64,000 nucleotides of DNA from Microbacterium sp. zg-B96 (GCF_030246865.1 NZ_CP126738.1:124001-188000); one strand, 5' to 3'; counted from the first letter of the stretch, positions 8,615-16,876 are shown. Notes: generated from the letters alone by a model not told the origin. Numbers and translations: made by a program.

Positions 8615-8895
8615 GCGCGGTCACCGTCGTCGCCCGGCTGCACCCGGCACCGGAGCACCTCGAGCAGGCGACGGATGCCGTGCGGGCCGCCGTCGCCGGC
8701 ATCCGTGCCGAACCCGGCTGCCTGCAGTACGACCCGCATCTGGCCGACGACGGCGCGTTCGTCATCGTCGAACGCTGGGCCTCGCGCGAGGCGCTCACCG
8801 CCCACAACACCGGCTCGGCGGTGCAGGTGCTGCGCGACGGGGTCGCGGGGTTGATGGCGGCGCAAACCGAGGTGACGGTCGCCGTCGCGCTGTGA
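8611..8895 (+). CDS. Antibiotic biosynthesis monooxygenase (ABM) domain protein
   Basis: 94 residues, a one-domain dimeric ferredoxin-like fold: VTVVARLHPAPEHLEQATDAV, EPGCLQYDPHLADDGAFVIVERW, then SREALTAHNTG. The ABM family includes cofactor-free quinone-forming monooxygenases and heme-degrading enzymes, and many small stress proteins. The start overlaps the MetE-like stop (ATGA), making it the last gene of the MarR operon. A role in oxidising a phenolic intermediate is plausible but not shown. Confidence 0.8.
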   Translation: MSAVTVVARLHPAPEHLEQATDAVRAAVAGIRAEPGCLQYDPHLADDGAFVIVERWASREALTAHNTGSAVQVLRDGVAGLMAAQTEVTVAVAL

Positions 8896-8904
8896 GCCAG
8901 ACGG

Positions 8905-9420
8905 TTACAGCCGACCGGTGAACGGAGAAGGGGCGGCATCCGTCGTGAGGCGGAACAGGCGCACGGTGCGGCCGGAGTCGCGCTCGTACTGCCGGTAGCC
9001 GGGCCATTGCGCTTCAATGAGCGCCCACGCGGCGTCGCGTTCGGCGGCAGGGATGCGCTCCGCGTGCACGCGATGGCGCCGACCGCGCACCACGACCTCG
9101 GCGTCGGGATGGGCGGCGAGGTTCGCCGTCCAGGCGGGGTGCGCGTCGCGCGCGAAGCTCGTGCCCGCGACGATCGCGCCGCCGCGCCCGTCGGGCGTGT
9201 ACATCAGTTGCGTCTCGCGCGGCTGACCGCTCTTGGCCCCGATCGTGTGCAGCACGAGCGAGGGCACCAGGATGCCGGAGACGATGAGCCTGCCGCCGCT
9301 CACGCGCGCGAGGAAGCGCTCGGCGACCGGCAGTGCCGTCGGCGCGATGCGCCGGAAGGTGCGCGTGCGGGTGACCGGCGCGAGCAGGCGGCGGAGGGCG
9401 GTGACGAGGCGGTTGGCCAT
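8905..9420 (-). CDS. Ddn-like nitroreductase/deazaflavin-dependent family protein
   Basis: 171 residues. LVLHTIGAKSGQPRETQLMY, then GGAIVAGTSFARDAHPAWTANLAAHPDAEVVVRGRRH are the hallmark segments of the F420-dependent Ddn/FDOR-B family; the C-terminus LIEAQWPGYRQYERDSGRTV also fits. These proteins bind F420 or other deazaflavin/flavin cofactors and reduce quinones, nitro compounds or enones. It faces the catabolic operon tail to tail with a 9-bp gap. Start ATG 9420. Confidence 0.85.
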   Translation of the reverse strand: MANRLVTALRRLLAPVTRTRTFRRIAPTALPVAERFLARVSGGRLIVSGILVPSLVLHTIGAKSGQPRETQLMYTPDGRGGAIVAGTSFARDAHPAWTANLAAHPDAEVVVRGRRHRVHAERIPAAERDAAWALIEAQWPGYRQYERDSGRTVRLFRLTTDAAPSPFTGRL

Positions 9421-9478
9421 GGCACGAGCATGGCACCCCGTTGCGACCCCTCGCCCGAGGCGCTCGGGCGAGCCCGGG

Positions 9479-9536
9479 TTCGGTCGTCGCGAAGGGACGC
9501 TTCGGCACCGGGGAGGGGCACTTTGCGACGACCGAA
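9479..9536. repeat. Intergenic inverted repeat
   Basis: TTCGGTCGTCGC (9479-9490) and GCGACGACCGAA (9525-9536) are perfect 12-bp inverted arms around a 34-bp centre, in the 134-bp gap downstream of the MFS gene and upstream of the Ddn-like gene on the - strand. It could be a factor-independent terminator without a T-run, or a palindromic element. Confidence 0.7.
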
Positions 9537-9554
9537 GCGTCGCGAGCGCCGCAG

Positions 9555-10835
9555 TCACCGGGCGTGCGGCACGAACCGGGCGACGTAGCGGGTGAAGCCG
9601 ACGGCGCCGAGCAGCCCGATCACCCCGATGACAGCGGATGCCGCCGGCAGCGACACCGCGGCGGTGACGCCGGCCAGCACGAGTGGTGTCGCGGCGGCAC
9701 CGGCATCCGTCAGCGTCCGCCACGATCCGAGGAACGGCGCCGGATCGCCCGGTGGCGCGACGTCGGCGCCGAGGGTCATCAGGATGCCGCTGGAAAGGCC
9801 ATTGCCCACGCCGACCACAGCGGCCACGGCGATGTACCAGCCGACCGCGTGCGGCAGATCGTGGGTGAGGGCCAGGCCCAGGAACGCCCCCGCCATGAGG
9901 ATCATCGACGGCAGGCACGCCCAGAGCCGGCCCCACCGGTCCATGATCTGACCGCTGGTGTAGAACAGTGCGAACTCCAGCGCCCCGGTGATGCCGACGA
10001 CCAGTGCGATCGTCCCGGCATCCAATTGCAGCGAGACTCCCCACAGCGGCAGCAGGTGCACACGCGCCTGCCGCATGGCCGACAGGGTCGCCGCCGGCAG
10101 GCCGAGACGGGCGAGCACGCCGCGGTGGTGCCACATCGTCGCGAACACCCCGTCCGGGGACGGCCGGGCGGCCGACGGCGCGGCATCAGGGTTGCGTGCC
10201 GCGCGCCGGGTCTGCATCGGCAGCATCCCTGCCGCCGCGAGATCCTCCTCGGGGTCGCGTGCCACGAGCACGAGCAGGATCAGTGCGGCCAGGCATCCGA
10301 TGAAGAACCAGGCGGCGGCTGACTCGGTGCCGAAGATCGCCAGGAGCAGGGCCGCGGCGAACGGGCCGGCGAACATGCCCAGCCGGAACGATCCGCCCAG
10401 CACCGACAGCGCGCGGGCGCGATAGGACAGCGGGACGCGCGTGGTCATGAAGGCGTGGCGGGCCAGCCCGAATGCCGACGCGCACAGGCCGATGCCGAGC
10501 ACCGACACCGCGAGCACCCCGACGCTGGGCGCGAGCAGCACGCCGATCCCGCCGGCGAGGGCGACGGAGCCGGCGATGGCCATCGTGCGGCGCTCGCCGA
10601 TGCGGGCCACCGCCCAACCGGCCGGCAGGTTGCCCACCAGGCGGGCCACCACGATGACCGCGGCGATGAGCGCCGCCTGCGCCAGGTCGGCGCCGAGGGC
10701 GGCGGCCATGACCGGCAGCAGGGGGACGAGGGCGCCCTCCCCCAGGCCGAACAGGAACGTCGGCCCGTAGATCATCGGGGCGAACCGCAGCAGCATCTGC
10801 CGCGTGTCCGCGGACGTTCCGGTCGTGTCGCTCAC
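9555..10835 (-). CDS. MFS transporter
   Basis: 426 residues with 12 predicted membrane helices in two halves separated by a hydrophilic loop around residue 210. The first half has the MFS motif GWAVARIGERRT, and YRARALSVLGGSFRLGMFAGP is typical of multidrug or sugar-efflux MFS members. It overlaps the flavodoxin gene by 4 bp (10832-10835), so the two are probably co-translated. Substrate unknown. Confidence 0.85.
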   Translation of the reverse strand: MSDTTGTSADTRQMLLRFAPMIYGPTFLFGLGEGALVPLLPVMAAALGADLAQAALIAAVIVVARLVGNLPAGWAVARIGERRTMAIAGSVALAGGIGVLLAPSVGVLAVSVLGIGLCASAFGLARHAFMTTRVPLSYRARALSVLGGSFRLGMFAGPFAAALLLAIFGTESAAAWFFIGCLAALILLVLVARDPEEDLAAAGMLPMQTRRAARNPDAAPSAARPSPDGVFATMWHHRGVLARLGLPAATLSAMRQARVHLLPLWGVSLQLDAGTIALVVGITGALEFALFYTSGQIMDRWGRLWACLPSMILMAGAFLGLALTHDLPHAVGWYIAVAAVVGVGNGLSSGILMTLGADVAPPGDPAPFLGSWRTLTDAGAAATPLVLAGVTAAVSLPAASAVIGVIGLLGAVGFTRYVARFVPHAR

Positions 10836-11284
10836 GATGCTCGCCCGGCGAGCACCTCCCGCGCCCAGGCGACGCCGACGGCGACGTGATCCTGTCGCGA
10901 GATCTCGTCGTGTTCGCCGAACGGACCCACCCGCTGCGCGCCGAGCGAGGTGAGTAGGGCGTCGAATTGGCGCGCGCCCCGGTTGTACTTCTCCCGGTAC
11001 GAGGTGTCGCCGAGCCCGAACACGGCGTACTGAACACCGGTCAGGTCGGGGGAGAGGTCGGCGAGATCGTCGTGCAGGAACTGCGCGAACCCCGGCAGCT
11101 CGCCGCCGCCGTGGGTGGCGCAGGCGATGAGGTACAGCGCGTCGGGCGCGAAGACGTCGGTGGTGGCATCGGCCATGTCGATCACGTCGATCTCGGTGCC
11201 TGGGCCTGCCAGGGCTGCGCTGACGCCGCGGGCGACGTCCTCGGCCCTGCCGGATTCCGTGCCGTACAGCGCGACGATTCTCAT
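10832..11284 (-). CDS. Flavodoxin-domain protein (MioC-like)
   Basis: 150 residues with the FMN phosphate loop YGTESGRAED at the N-terminus, the second loop ATHGGGELPGF and FGLGDTSYREKYNRGARQFD with the aromatic flavin-stacking region. This is a short-chain flavodoxin domain like MioC or the N-terminus of sulfite reductase flavoproteins. It would shuttle electrons in the cytoplasm; no reductase partner gene is adjacent. Its stop overlaps the start of the MFS gene. Confidence 0.88.
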   Translation of the reverse strand: MRIVALYGTESGRAEDVARGVSAALAGPGTEIDVIDMADATTDVFAPDALYLIACATHGGGELPGFAQFLHDDLADLSPDLTGVQYAVFGLGDTSYREKYNRGARQFDALLTSLGAQRVGPFGEHDEISRQDHVAVGVAWAREVLAGRAS

Positions 11285-11312
11285 GATTTCGCCATCGTAG
11301 CCAGCCGCCGCG

Positions 11313-12515
11313 CTATGCCTTCGCGGCGGTGAGGTAGTGCGTCACGACGTAGTCGGCGATCGCGATGGAACTGGTCGCGGCGGGCGACGGCGCGTTGCGC
11401 AGCAGCGTCACGGGACCCACCTGGTCCACCGCGAAGTCGTCGAGCAGCTCGCCGGCGCGCCCCCACGCCTGGGCACGCACGCCGGCGGCGGTCTTGTGGG
11501 TCAGGTCGCTCATCTTCAGCTCGGGCACGAACCGGCGCGCCTTGCGGAACCACAGCGGCTTGATCAGCGAGCTGCTGATCTCATCCACCCCCATGCGCCA
11601 ATGCTGCTTGGCCAACGGCCACGCGCCCGGCCACCGCAACGACTCCCAGGTGTCCTTGGCCGAGATCTGCAGCCAGTTGTACCCCTCCCGGGCGAGCGCC
11701 GGCACGGCGTTGGGACCGACGTGCACGTTGTCGTAGACGCCACGCGTGAAGTGCACGCCCAGAAAAGGAAAGCGCGGGTCGGGCACCGGGTAGATCATCC
11801 CGTTGACGAGGCCGGTGCGCTCGGCCGCGAGCTCCCAGTACTCGCCGCGGAACGGCAGGATCTTCGGCGACGCGTCGGCCCCCACCAGCTTCGCCACGAC
11901 ATCGGATTGCAGTCCGGCGCACACGATCAGCCGGTCGAAGACGTCCTCAGAGACCGGAGTCACCACGCGCACGGTGCCGTTCTCCCGATGGATGCCGGTC
12001 ACCTCGTGCCCCAGCCGGATCTCGCCGCCCGCGGCCCGCACGTCCTGCGCCATCGCCTCGGTGATGCTGGCGTAGTCGACGGCTGCGGTGTGGGGCGAAT
12101 GGACGGCGGCGACCCCCGCCACGTGCGGTTCGATCTCGTGCAGTCGCGCGGCATCGTCGATGCGCACCAGGTCGGGCACGCCGTTGGCGATCGCCCGTCG
12201 TTGGATCTCGGCCAGTGCCGGCAGCTCGGTCTCGTCGACGGCGACGACCAGTTTGCCGACCTCGCGGTAGGGCAGGCCCTTCTGTTCGCAGAACTCCCGG
12301 ATCGACACCCGACCGGCGGCACACAGGGTGGCCTTGAGCGACCCAGGGGCGTAGTACAGGCCCGCGTGCACGACGCCGGAGTTGCGACCGGTCTGGTGCT
12401 GGGCCAGCCGCGGCTCCTTCTCCAGCACCGTGATCGATGCGCCGCGCTGGGCGAGCGTGCGCGCGAGGGCGACACCTACGATGCCGCCGCCGATGATCCC
12501 GATGCGTTCGGCCAT
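11313..12515 (-). CDS. lhgO: L-2-hydroxyglutarate oxidase/dehydrogenase
   Basis: 400 residues. The Rossmann motif GIIGGGIVGVALAR binds FAD, and QTGRNSGVVHAGLYYAPGSLKA is the signature of the LhgO/YgaF branch of DAO-type oxidoreductases, which oxidise L-2-hydroxyglutarate to 2-oxoglutarate. Its start shares one base with the upstream stop (TGATG), so it is co-translated with the semialdehyde dehydrogenase. The pair mirrors the lhgO-gabD adjacency of the E. coli csiD-lhgO-gabDTP operon, pointing to glutarate/GABA or lysine catabolism. Confidence 0.88.
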   Translation of the reverse strand: MAERIGIIGGGIVGVALARTLAQRGASITVLEKEPRLAQHQTGRNSGVVHAGLYYAPGSLKATLCAAGRVSIREFCEQKGLPYREVGKLVVAVDETELPALAEIQRRAIANGVPDLVRIDDAARLHEIEPHVAGVAAVHSPHTAAVDYASITEAMAQDVRAAGGEIRLGHEVTGIHRENGTVRVVTPVSEDVFDRLIVCAGLQSDVVAKLVGADASPKILPFRGEYWELAAERTGLVNGMIYPVPDPRFPFLGVHFTRGVYDNVHVGPNAVPALAREGYNWLQISAKDTWESLRWPGAWPLAKQHWRMGVDEISSSLIKPLWFRKARRFVPELKMSDLTHKTAAGVRAQAWGRAGELLDDFAVDQVGPVTLLRNAPSPAATSSIAIADYVVTHYLTAAKA

Positions 12516-13960
12516 CAGTGGCTCCTCACTGCCGCGGTCTTGATGCGGGTGTAGAACGATAGCGCGGCGGTGCCCTGCTCCTTGAAGGCGGAGCCCGACT
12601 CCTTGAACCCGCCGAAACCCTGGTGGATGTCCCAGCCGCTCGTGGGCTGGTTCACCGAGACCTGACCGGTGTCCACCTCTGCGATGAAGCGGTGCGCGGC
12701 GTCGAGGCTGCGGGTGAAGACCGCCGACGACAGGCCGTAGGCCGAGTCGTTGACGGCGGCGATGGCCGCGTCCAGACCGTCGACGGTGACCATGCTCAGC
12801 ACCGGCCCGAAGACCTCCTCCCGCCACAGGCTGTTCTGCGGCTGGACCGCGACGAACAGCGGCTCGACGAACGCCCCCTGGGCGGCAAGACCGTCGGCCA
12901 GCGGTGCGCGAGCCACAACCGTGGCACCCTCGGCGAGTCCGGCGGCGACACGGTCCTGGATGTCCTGCTGCTGACCCCGGCTGACCACGGGGCCGACGTC
13001 CACCGGTGCGTCGCCTCTGCCTACGCGCAGCCGGGTCACCGCGGTCGCGACCCGTTCCCGCAGTTCGGAGGCGATCGACCGCTCGACGATCAGCCGACTG
13101 GTGGCGGTGCAGCGCTGCCCCGCCTGGCCGAACGCCGCTGCCACGACGACGGCTGCGGCCAGGTCGAGGTCGGCGTCGGCGAGCACGACGGCGGCGTTCT
13201 TGCCGCCCATCTCGGTCTGGACGCGCACCCCGGAGCCGGCGAGCTTGCGCTGCAGGCCGAGCCCGACGGAGGTCGAGCCGGTGAACGACACCGCGGCGAA
13301 CCGGCTGTCGGTGGCCAGCACGTCACCGATCTGGGATCCGCGACCGGTGACGGTGCCCAGCACGCCGGCGGGAAGGCCGGCGCGGTCGAGGATCGCCGCC
13401 AACCGCAGCGTGACGATCGGGGTCTCGGTGGCCGGCTTGATCACGACGGCGTTCCCGCTGATGAGGGCGGGCGCCAGCTTGCGCGCGGGTGTGAGCAGCG
13501 GATCGTTCCACGGGGTGATCAGCAGGACGACACCGACCGGCTCGACGATCTGCATCGAGAAGGTGCCGGGGCGTGCGTCGGGGAGCAGCTCGCCGAAGGG
13601 TGCCCGGCCCATGCCGCCGTAGTACTCGAAGAACTCCGCGGCCTTGCCGACCTCACCGCGGGCTTCGGCGGTCGTCTTGCCCATCTCGGCGACGATCAGG
13701 TCGGTGAGGGCGTCGGCGTCGTCGCGGATGAGCGCGGCGGCGTTCAGCAGCACGCGGCCTCGCTCGATGTGTCCGGTGGCGCGCCACGTGCGCGCGCCGG
13801 CGACGGCGGCGGTGAGCACCGCGTCGACGTCGGCGGGCCCCATGGCCGGGACATGACCGACGACGGAGTCGTCGGCGGGATTGCGTACCTCGATCGGATC
13901 GCCGGCGGCGTCGGTGGTGAACCGGCCGGCGACGAGATTGGCCTCGACGGTGATGCTCAC
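12515..13960 (-). CDS. gabD: Succinate-semialdehyde dehydrogenase-type aldehyde dehydrogenase
   Basis: 481 residues from GTG 13960, which has GGGAAGGA a few bases upstream; a longer in-frame extension lacks a ribosome site. VGVVLLITPWNDPLLTP, FTGSTSVGL, the catalytic Glu in QTEMGGKN and Cys in GQRCTATSR are present. The C-terminal YGLSSAVFTRSLDAA and PTSGWDIHQGFGGFKESGSAFKE resemble succinate-semialdehyde and oxoglutarate-semialdehyde dehydrogenases. Coupling to lhgO supports a GABA/glutarate role; the precise semialdehyde is inferred. Confidence 0.82.
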   Translation of the reverse strand: MSITVEANLVAGRFTTDAAGDPIEVRNPADDSVVGHVPAMGPADVDAVLTAAVAGARTWRATGHIERGRVLLNAAALIRDDADALTDLIVAEMGKTTAEARGEVGKAAEFFEYYGGMGRAPFGELLPDARPGTFSMQIVEPVGVVLLITPWNDPLLTPARKLAPALISGNAVVIKPATETPIVTLRLAAILDRAGLPAGVLGTVTGRGSQIGDVLATDSRFAAVSFTGSTSVGLGLQRKLAGSGVRVQTEMGGKNAAVVLADADLDLAAAVVVAAAFGQAGQRCTATSRLIVERSIASELRERVATAVTRLRVGRGDAPVDVGPVVSRGQQQDIQDRVAAGLAEGATVVARAPLADGLAAQGAFVEPLFVAVQPQNSLWREEVFGPVLSMVTVDGLDAAIAAVNDSAYGLSSAVFTRSLDAAHRFIAEVDTGQVSVNQPTSGWDIHQGFGGFKESGSAFKEQGTAALSFYTRIKTAAVRSH

Positions 13961-14069
13961 GAAGATCCTTCCCGGGGTGCGCGGGTGCGCACCGTCAGAC
14001 AGTTCATGCCTGTCCGACCAGCTTCGTGCCCCGCCCCGGTGGGCGGCAATGCGGGCGGCCGACCGATCG

Positions 14070-14086
14070 CGCAAGCGTTGCTTGCG
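14070..14086. promoter_or_regulatory. Candidate operator upstream of gabD-lhgO
   Basis: CGCAAGC-GTT-GCTTGCG is a perfect 7+7 dyad in the 144-bp gap between the end of purD and the gabD start, about 110 bp before the GTG. It looks like a GntR- or LacI-type operator, but no regulator is adjacent. Confidence 0.5.
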
Positions 14087-14104
14087 GGAACCGTCAGCGC
14101 CCGG

Positions 14105-15376
14105 TCAGTCCTCGGCGACGCGCAGCCCGATGTCGGTGCGGTGGTGCGACCCCTCCAGGTGGATGCGGGCCAGCGCGTCATACGCGCGCTCGCGCGCCTG
14201 GAAGAACGTGTTGCCCAGGGCCACGACGTTGAGCACGCGGCCGCCGGTGGCGACGAGTTCGCCGTCGCGCCAGGCGGTGGCGGCGTGCGCGAGGTGCACA
14301 CCCTCGACGGATGCCGCATCCTCCAGACCCGTGATGACCCGCCCGGTCACGGGATCGGCGGGGTAGCCCTCGCTGGCGAGCACCACGGTGACGGCGGCGG
14401 CCTCGGCGAACGCCGGCGCGGGTTCGGCCTCGAGGTTTCCGGATGCGGCGGCCATCAGCAGCGAGGACAGCGGCGTCGCGAGGCGGGCGAGGACGACCTG
14501 CGTCTCGGGGTCGCCGAAGCGCGCGTTGAACTCGATGACCTTCACGCCCTGCTCGGTGAGGATGAGCCCGGCGTACAGCAGACCGATGAAGGGCGTGCCC
14601 TCCGCGTCGAGCTGGCGGATCACGGGCTCGGCGACGTCGCGGGTGACCTCGGCCACGAACTCGTCCTCGCCGCCGAACGCGCCGGCGAGCCAAGGGAGCG
14701 GCGAGTAGGCGCCCATGCCGCCGGTGTTGGGTCCGGCGTCCTCGTCGTGGGCCCGTTTGTAGTCCTGTGCGGGCGAGAGCGCGACGACCCGGTCGCCGTC
14801 GGAGACGAAGAACAGCGACACCTCCGGGCCGGAGAGGAACTCCTCCACGAGCACCGGTCCGCCGGCGAGGTAGGTCTCGGCGTGCGCGAGCGCGGCGGCG
14901 CGGTCGTCGGTGACGATCACGCCCTTGCCGGCGGCCAGGCCGTCGGCCTTGACGACGTGCGGCGAACCGAGCTCGTCCAGCGCCGCCTCCACCTCGGCGA
15001 CCGTGCGGGCACGCACGGCACGACCGGTCGGCACGCCGGCGGCATCCATGATGCGCTTGGCGAACGTCTTCGAGCCCTCCAGCTGTGCGGCGGCCTTGCC
15101 GGGGCCGAACGCGGGGATGCCCCGCTCCCGCAGGGCGTCGGCGACGCCGGCCACCAGCGGCGCCTCGGGGCCGATGATGACGAGGTCGATCGCGTTCTGG
15201 TTGGCGAAGTTCGTCACCGCCACCGGGTCGGCGGGGTCGAGCGCGACGAGCGTGGCATCGCCGCCGATGCCGGCGTTGCCGGGCGCCGCGAACAGCTCGT
15301 GTCCGGCCTCTTCGGCGCGCAGCGCCAGGATGATGGCGTGCTCGCGCGCGCCCGAACCGAGGACCAGGATCTTCAC
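14105..15376 (-). CDS. purD: Phosphoribosylamine-glycine ligase
   Basis: 423 residues, the standard PurD length. MKILVLGSGAREHAI opens the N-domain, EAPLVAGVADALRERGIPAFGPGKAAAQLEGSK-type sequence leads into the ATP-grasp domain (KADGLAAGKGVIV), and FIGLLYAGLILTEQGVKVIEFNARFGDPETQ is the C-terminal signature. It makes glycinamide ribonucleotide, the second step of de novo purine synthesis. purM and purF lie 2.5 kb away on the other strand. Confidence 0.97.
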   Translation of the reverse strand: MKILVLGSGAREHAIILALRAEEAGHELFAAPGNAGIGGDATLVALDPADPVAVTNFANQNAIDLVIIGPEAPLVAGVADALRERGIPAFGPGKAAAQLEGSKTFAKRIMDAAGVPTGRAVRARTVAEVEAALDELGSPHVVKADGLAAGKGVIVTDDRAAALAHAETYLAGGPVLVEEFLSGPEVSLFFVSDGDRVVALSPAQDYKRAHDEDAGPNTGGMGAYSPLPWLAGAFGGEDEFVAEVTRDVAEPVIRQLDAEGTPFIGLLYAGLILTEQGVKVIEFNARFGDPETQVVLARLATPLSSLLMAAASGNLEAEPAPAFAEAAAVTVVLASEGYPADPVTGRVITGLEDAASVEGVHLAHAATAWRDGELVATGGRVLNVVALGNTFFQARERAYDALARIHLEGSHHRTDIGLRVAED

Positions 15377-15414
15377 CCGGCCAGCCTACCCAGCAGCGTT
15401 CGCGGGCGGGCAGG

Positions 15415-15489
15415 GCGCATGACTCAGGAAGGATGCCGGGTTCGGCGCCTCCCGCGGCCACGCCCCGGGTTTTTACCTGAGTTATGCGC
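15415..15489. repeat. 75-bp palindromic element, copy 1
   Basis: Arms GCGCATGACTCAGG (15415-15428) and CCTGAGTTATGCGC (15476-15489) match at 13 of 14 positions. The inner right side is GC-rich and ends in CCCCGGGTTTTTA. A related element of 76 bp lies at 50600-50675. Both sit just upstream of a leaderless promoter. Here it lies between divergent purD and the sterol-carrier gene. Confidence 0.75.
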
Positions 15490-15492
15490 CGG

Positions 15493-15498
15493 TAGCGT
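15493..15498 (+). promoter_or_regulatory. -10 hexamer of a probable leaderless promoter
   Basis: TAGCGT is followed by exactly 6 bases and then the ATG of the sterol-carrier gene, so transcription likely begins at or next to the start codon. No Shine-Dalgarno sequence is needed. Confidence 0.55.
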
Positions 15499-15504
15499 GG
15501 CGGG

Positions 15505-15861
15505 ATGGCGCGCAAGATCACCACCGAAGCGGGGCGGGCAGCCCTCGCGGCCGTCGCCGCGACGGACACGCCGGCGAGGACCGACCGCGCGACGGCGGTG
15601 CGGTACCTGCTGCAGCTGCTGGCCGAGAAGGCGCCGGGAAACACCGTCGAGGTGCGCGTGCCGCCCTTCGGCGCCGTGCAGGTGCTCGAAGGTCCCCGGC
15701 ACACTCGCGGCACGCCGCCCAACGTCGTCGAGACCGACCCTGCCACCTGGATCGCCCTGGCGACCGGGGCCGAACATTGGACGGATGCCGTGTCGGCCGG
15801 CCGCATCCACGCGTCGGGCACCCGGGCGGATCTGTCCGCCCTGCTGCCGCTGCGCCCCTGA
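15505..15861 (+). CDS. Sterol carrier family (SCP2-like) protein
   Basis: 118 residues. The sequence [51 protein letters not shown] region and [20 protein letters not shown] match the small actinobacterial sterol-carrier-like family, which keeps a hydrophobic-cavity fold. It often sits near purine genes in Actinobacteria; what it binds is unknown. It has no ribosome site but a TAGCGT hexamer 6 bases before the ATG. Confidence 0.75.
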   Translation: MARKITTEAGRAALAAVAATDTPARTDRATAVRYLLQLLAEKAPGNTVEVRVPPFGAVQVLEGPRHTRGTPPNVVETDPATWIALATGAEHWTDAVSAGRIHASGTRADLSALLPLRP

Positions 15862-15885
15862 GATCGCGCGGGTCATCGCGCCCGC

Positions 15886-15891
15886 TAGCCT
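15886..15891 (+). promoter_or_regulatory. -10 hexamer for the HtaA-like gene
   Basis: TAGCCT in the gap after the sterol-carrier gene would place the transcript start near 15898 and leave a leader of about 65 nt before the GTG at 15963. No clear -35 is seen. Confidence 0.4.
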
Positions 15892-15962
15892 GGGCACGAG
15901 GTCAGGGTGTTCCTGACCTCGACGCGCCGCAGCGCGCACCCCCCGACCCGCTGGAGCAGCCC

Positions 15963-16811
15963 GTGCGTCCGAACACCAAGATCCGATCCGCGCTCCTCCC
16001 GGCGGCCATCGCCCTGGTGGTGGCGCCGCTGCTTCTCCCCGCCGCGGCCACCGCCGCGACGCCCTCGCTGCCCGCCGACGCCTGCACGGTGACCGAAGCC
16101 GATGCCGCGTGGGGCATCCACGAGTCGCTCCGCGCCGCCGGTGTGATGCCGGACGGCGCGTGGGAGCTCAGCGGCGGCGTCGCGTACGAGGAGTCGGAGT
16201 TCCGCTTCACCGGCGGCACCGGCAGTTACGACCCGGCCACCGCGACCGGAAGCGTCTCGTTCCCCGGCAGCATCCGCTTCACCGGTCTCGGCGGCCGGTT
16301 CGACGCCCAGCTCTCGGCGCCGACTGTCGTGTTCACCGGACCCGATGCCGCCGAGCTGCGCGCCGACATCTCGGGCACCTCGGTGGCGGGCGCGCTCGCC
16401 GGAGACACCACCGTTTCCTCGGTGGAGCAGGTGCCGCTGGTGTCGATCGATCTCACCGAGCACGCCACCGTTGTCCAGTCGGACCACGCGGTGCGGGTGA
16501 CGGCGGTGTACGCACCCACCGCGCTCATCGCCGCCGGGTTCGAATCGTTCGGCGACGACACGGTCGGCGCGCCCTTCGACCCGATCTCACTGACGGTGGA
16601 AGCCGCCTGCCCGACCGAGCCGAGCCCCGAGCCGACGCCGGTGCCGATGATGACGACGATGGTGGATGCCGGTGACCAGTCGGGCACGCCATCGTCGTCT
16701 GAGTCCTCGTGGCTGCCGTGGGGACTGGGTGCGCTCGCCGCGTTGGTTCTGTCAGCGGTCGCCTCGATCATCGTGCTGCGCCGCCGGCCTCGTGCGGACG
16801 GCCCGGAGTGA
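15963..16811 (+). CDS. HtaA-domain surface protein, membrane anchored
   Basis: 282 residues from GTG 15963. A signal peptide (residues 1-33, ending ATAATPS), one HtaA domain (WGIHESLRAAG to about residue 215), a Pro/Ser linker and a C-terminal membrane helix with basic stop-transfer (VASIIVLRRRPRAD). HtaA domains of corynebacteria take heme from hemoglobin through a Tyr and a His in a FTGHGG-like motif. Here that motif reads FTGLGG (around residue 106), and the early Tyr position is also not obvious, so heme binding is doubtful. No heme transporter is adjacent. Confidence 0.78.
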   Translation: MRPNTKIRSALLPAAIALVVAPLLLPAAATAATPSLPADACTVTEADAAWGIHESLRAAGVMPDGAWELSGGVAYEESEFRFTGGTGSYDPATATGSVSFPGSIRFTGLGGRFDAQLSAPTVVFTGPDAAELRADISGTSVAGALAGDTTVSSVEQVPLVSIDLTEHATVVQSDHAVRVTAVYAPTALIAAGFESFGDDTVGAPFDPISLTVEAACPTEPSPEPTPVPMMTTMVDAGDQSGTPSSSESSWLPWGLGALAALVLSAVASIIVLRRRPRADGPE

Positions 16812-16864
16812 CCCGCCGCGCCGCGGACTGAGCGCGACGCCGCCCGCGGCGAACGCTGCGGTGA

Positions 16865-16870
16865 GACAAT
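16865..16870 (+). promoter_or_regulatory. -10 hexamer of a probable leaderless promoter
   Basis: GACAAT, 6 bases, then ATG 16877. Same spacing as at six other starts in the window. Confidence 0.5.
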
Positions 16871-16876
16871 GGACAC

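Noticed and set aside
12623..15916. Open frame of 1097 codons on the + strand across gabD and purD
   Set aside because: It is antisense to two clear genes and to their intergenic region, has no motif, and has the amino-acid composition of a shadow frame.
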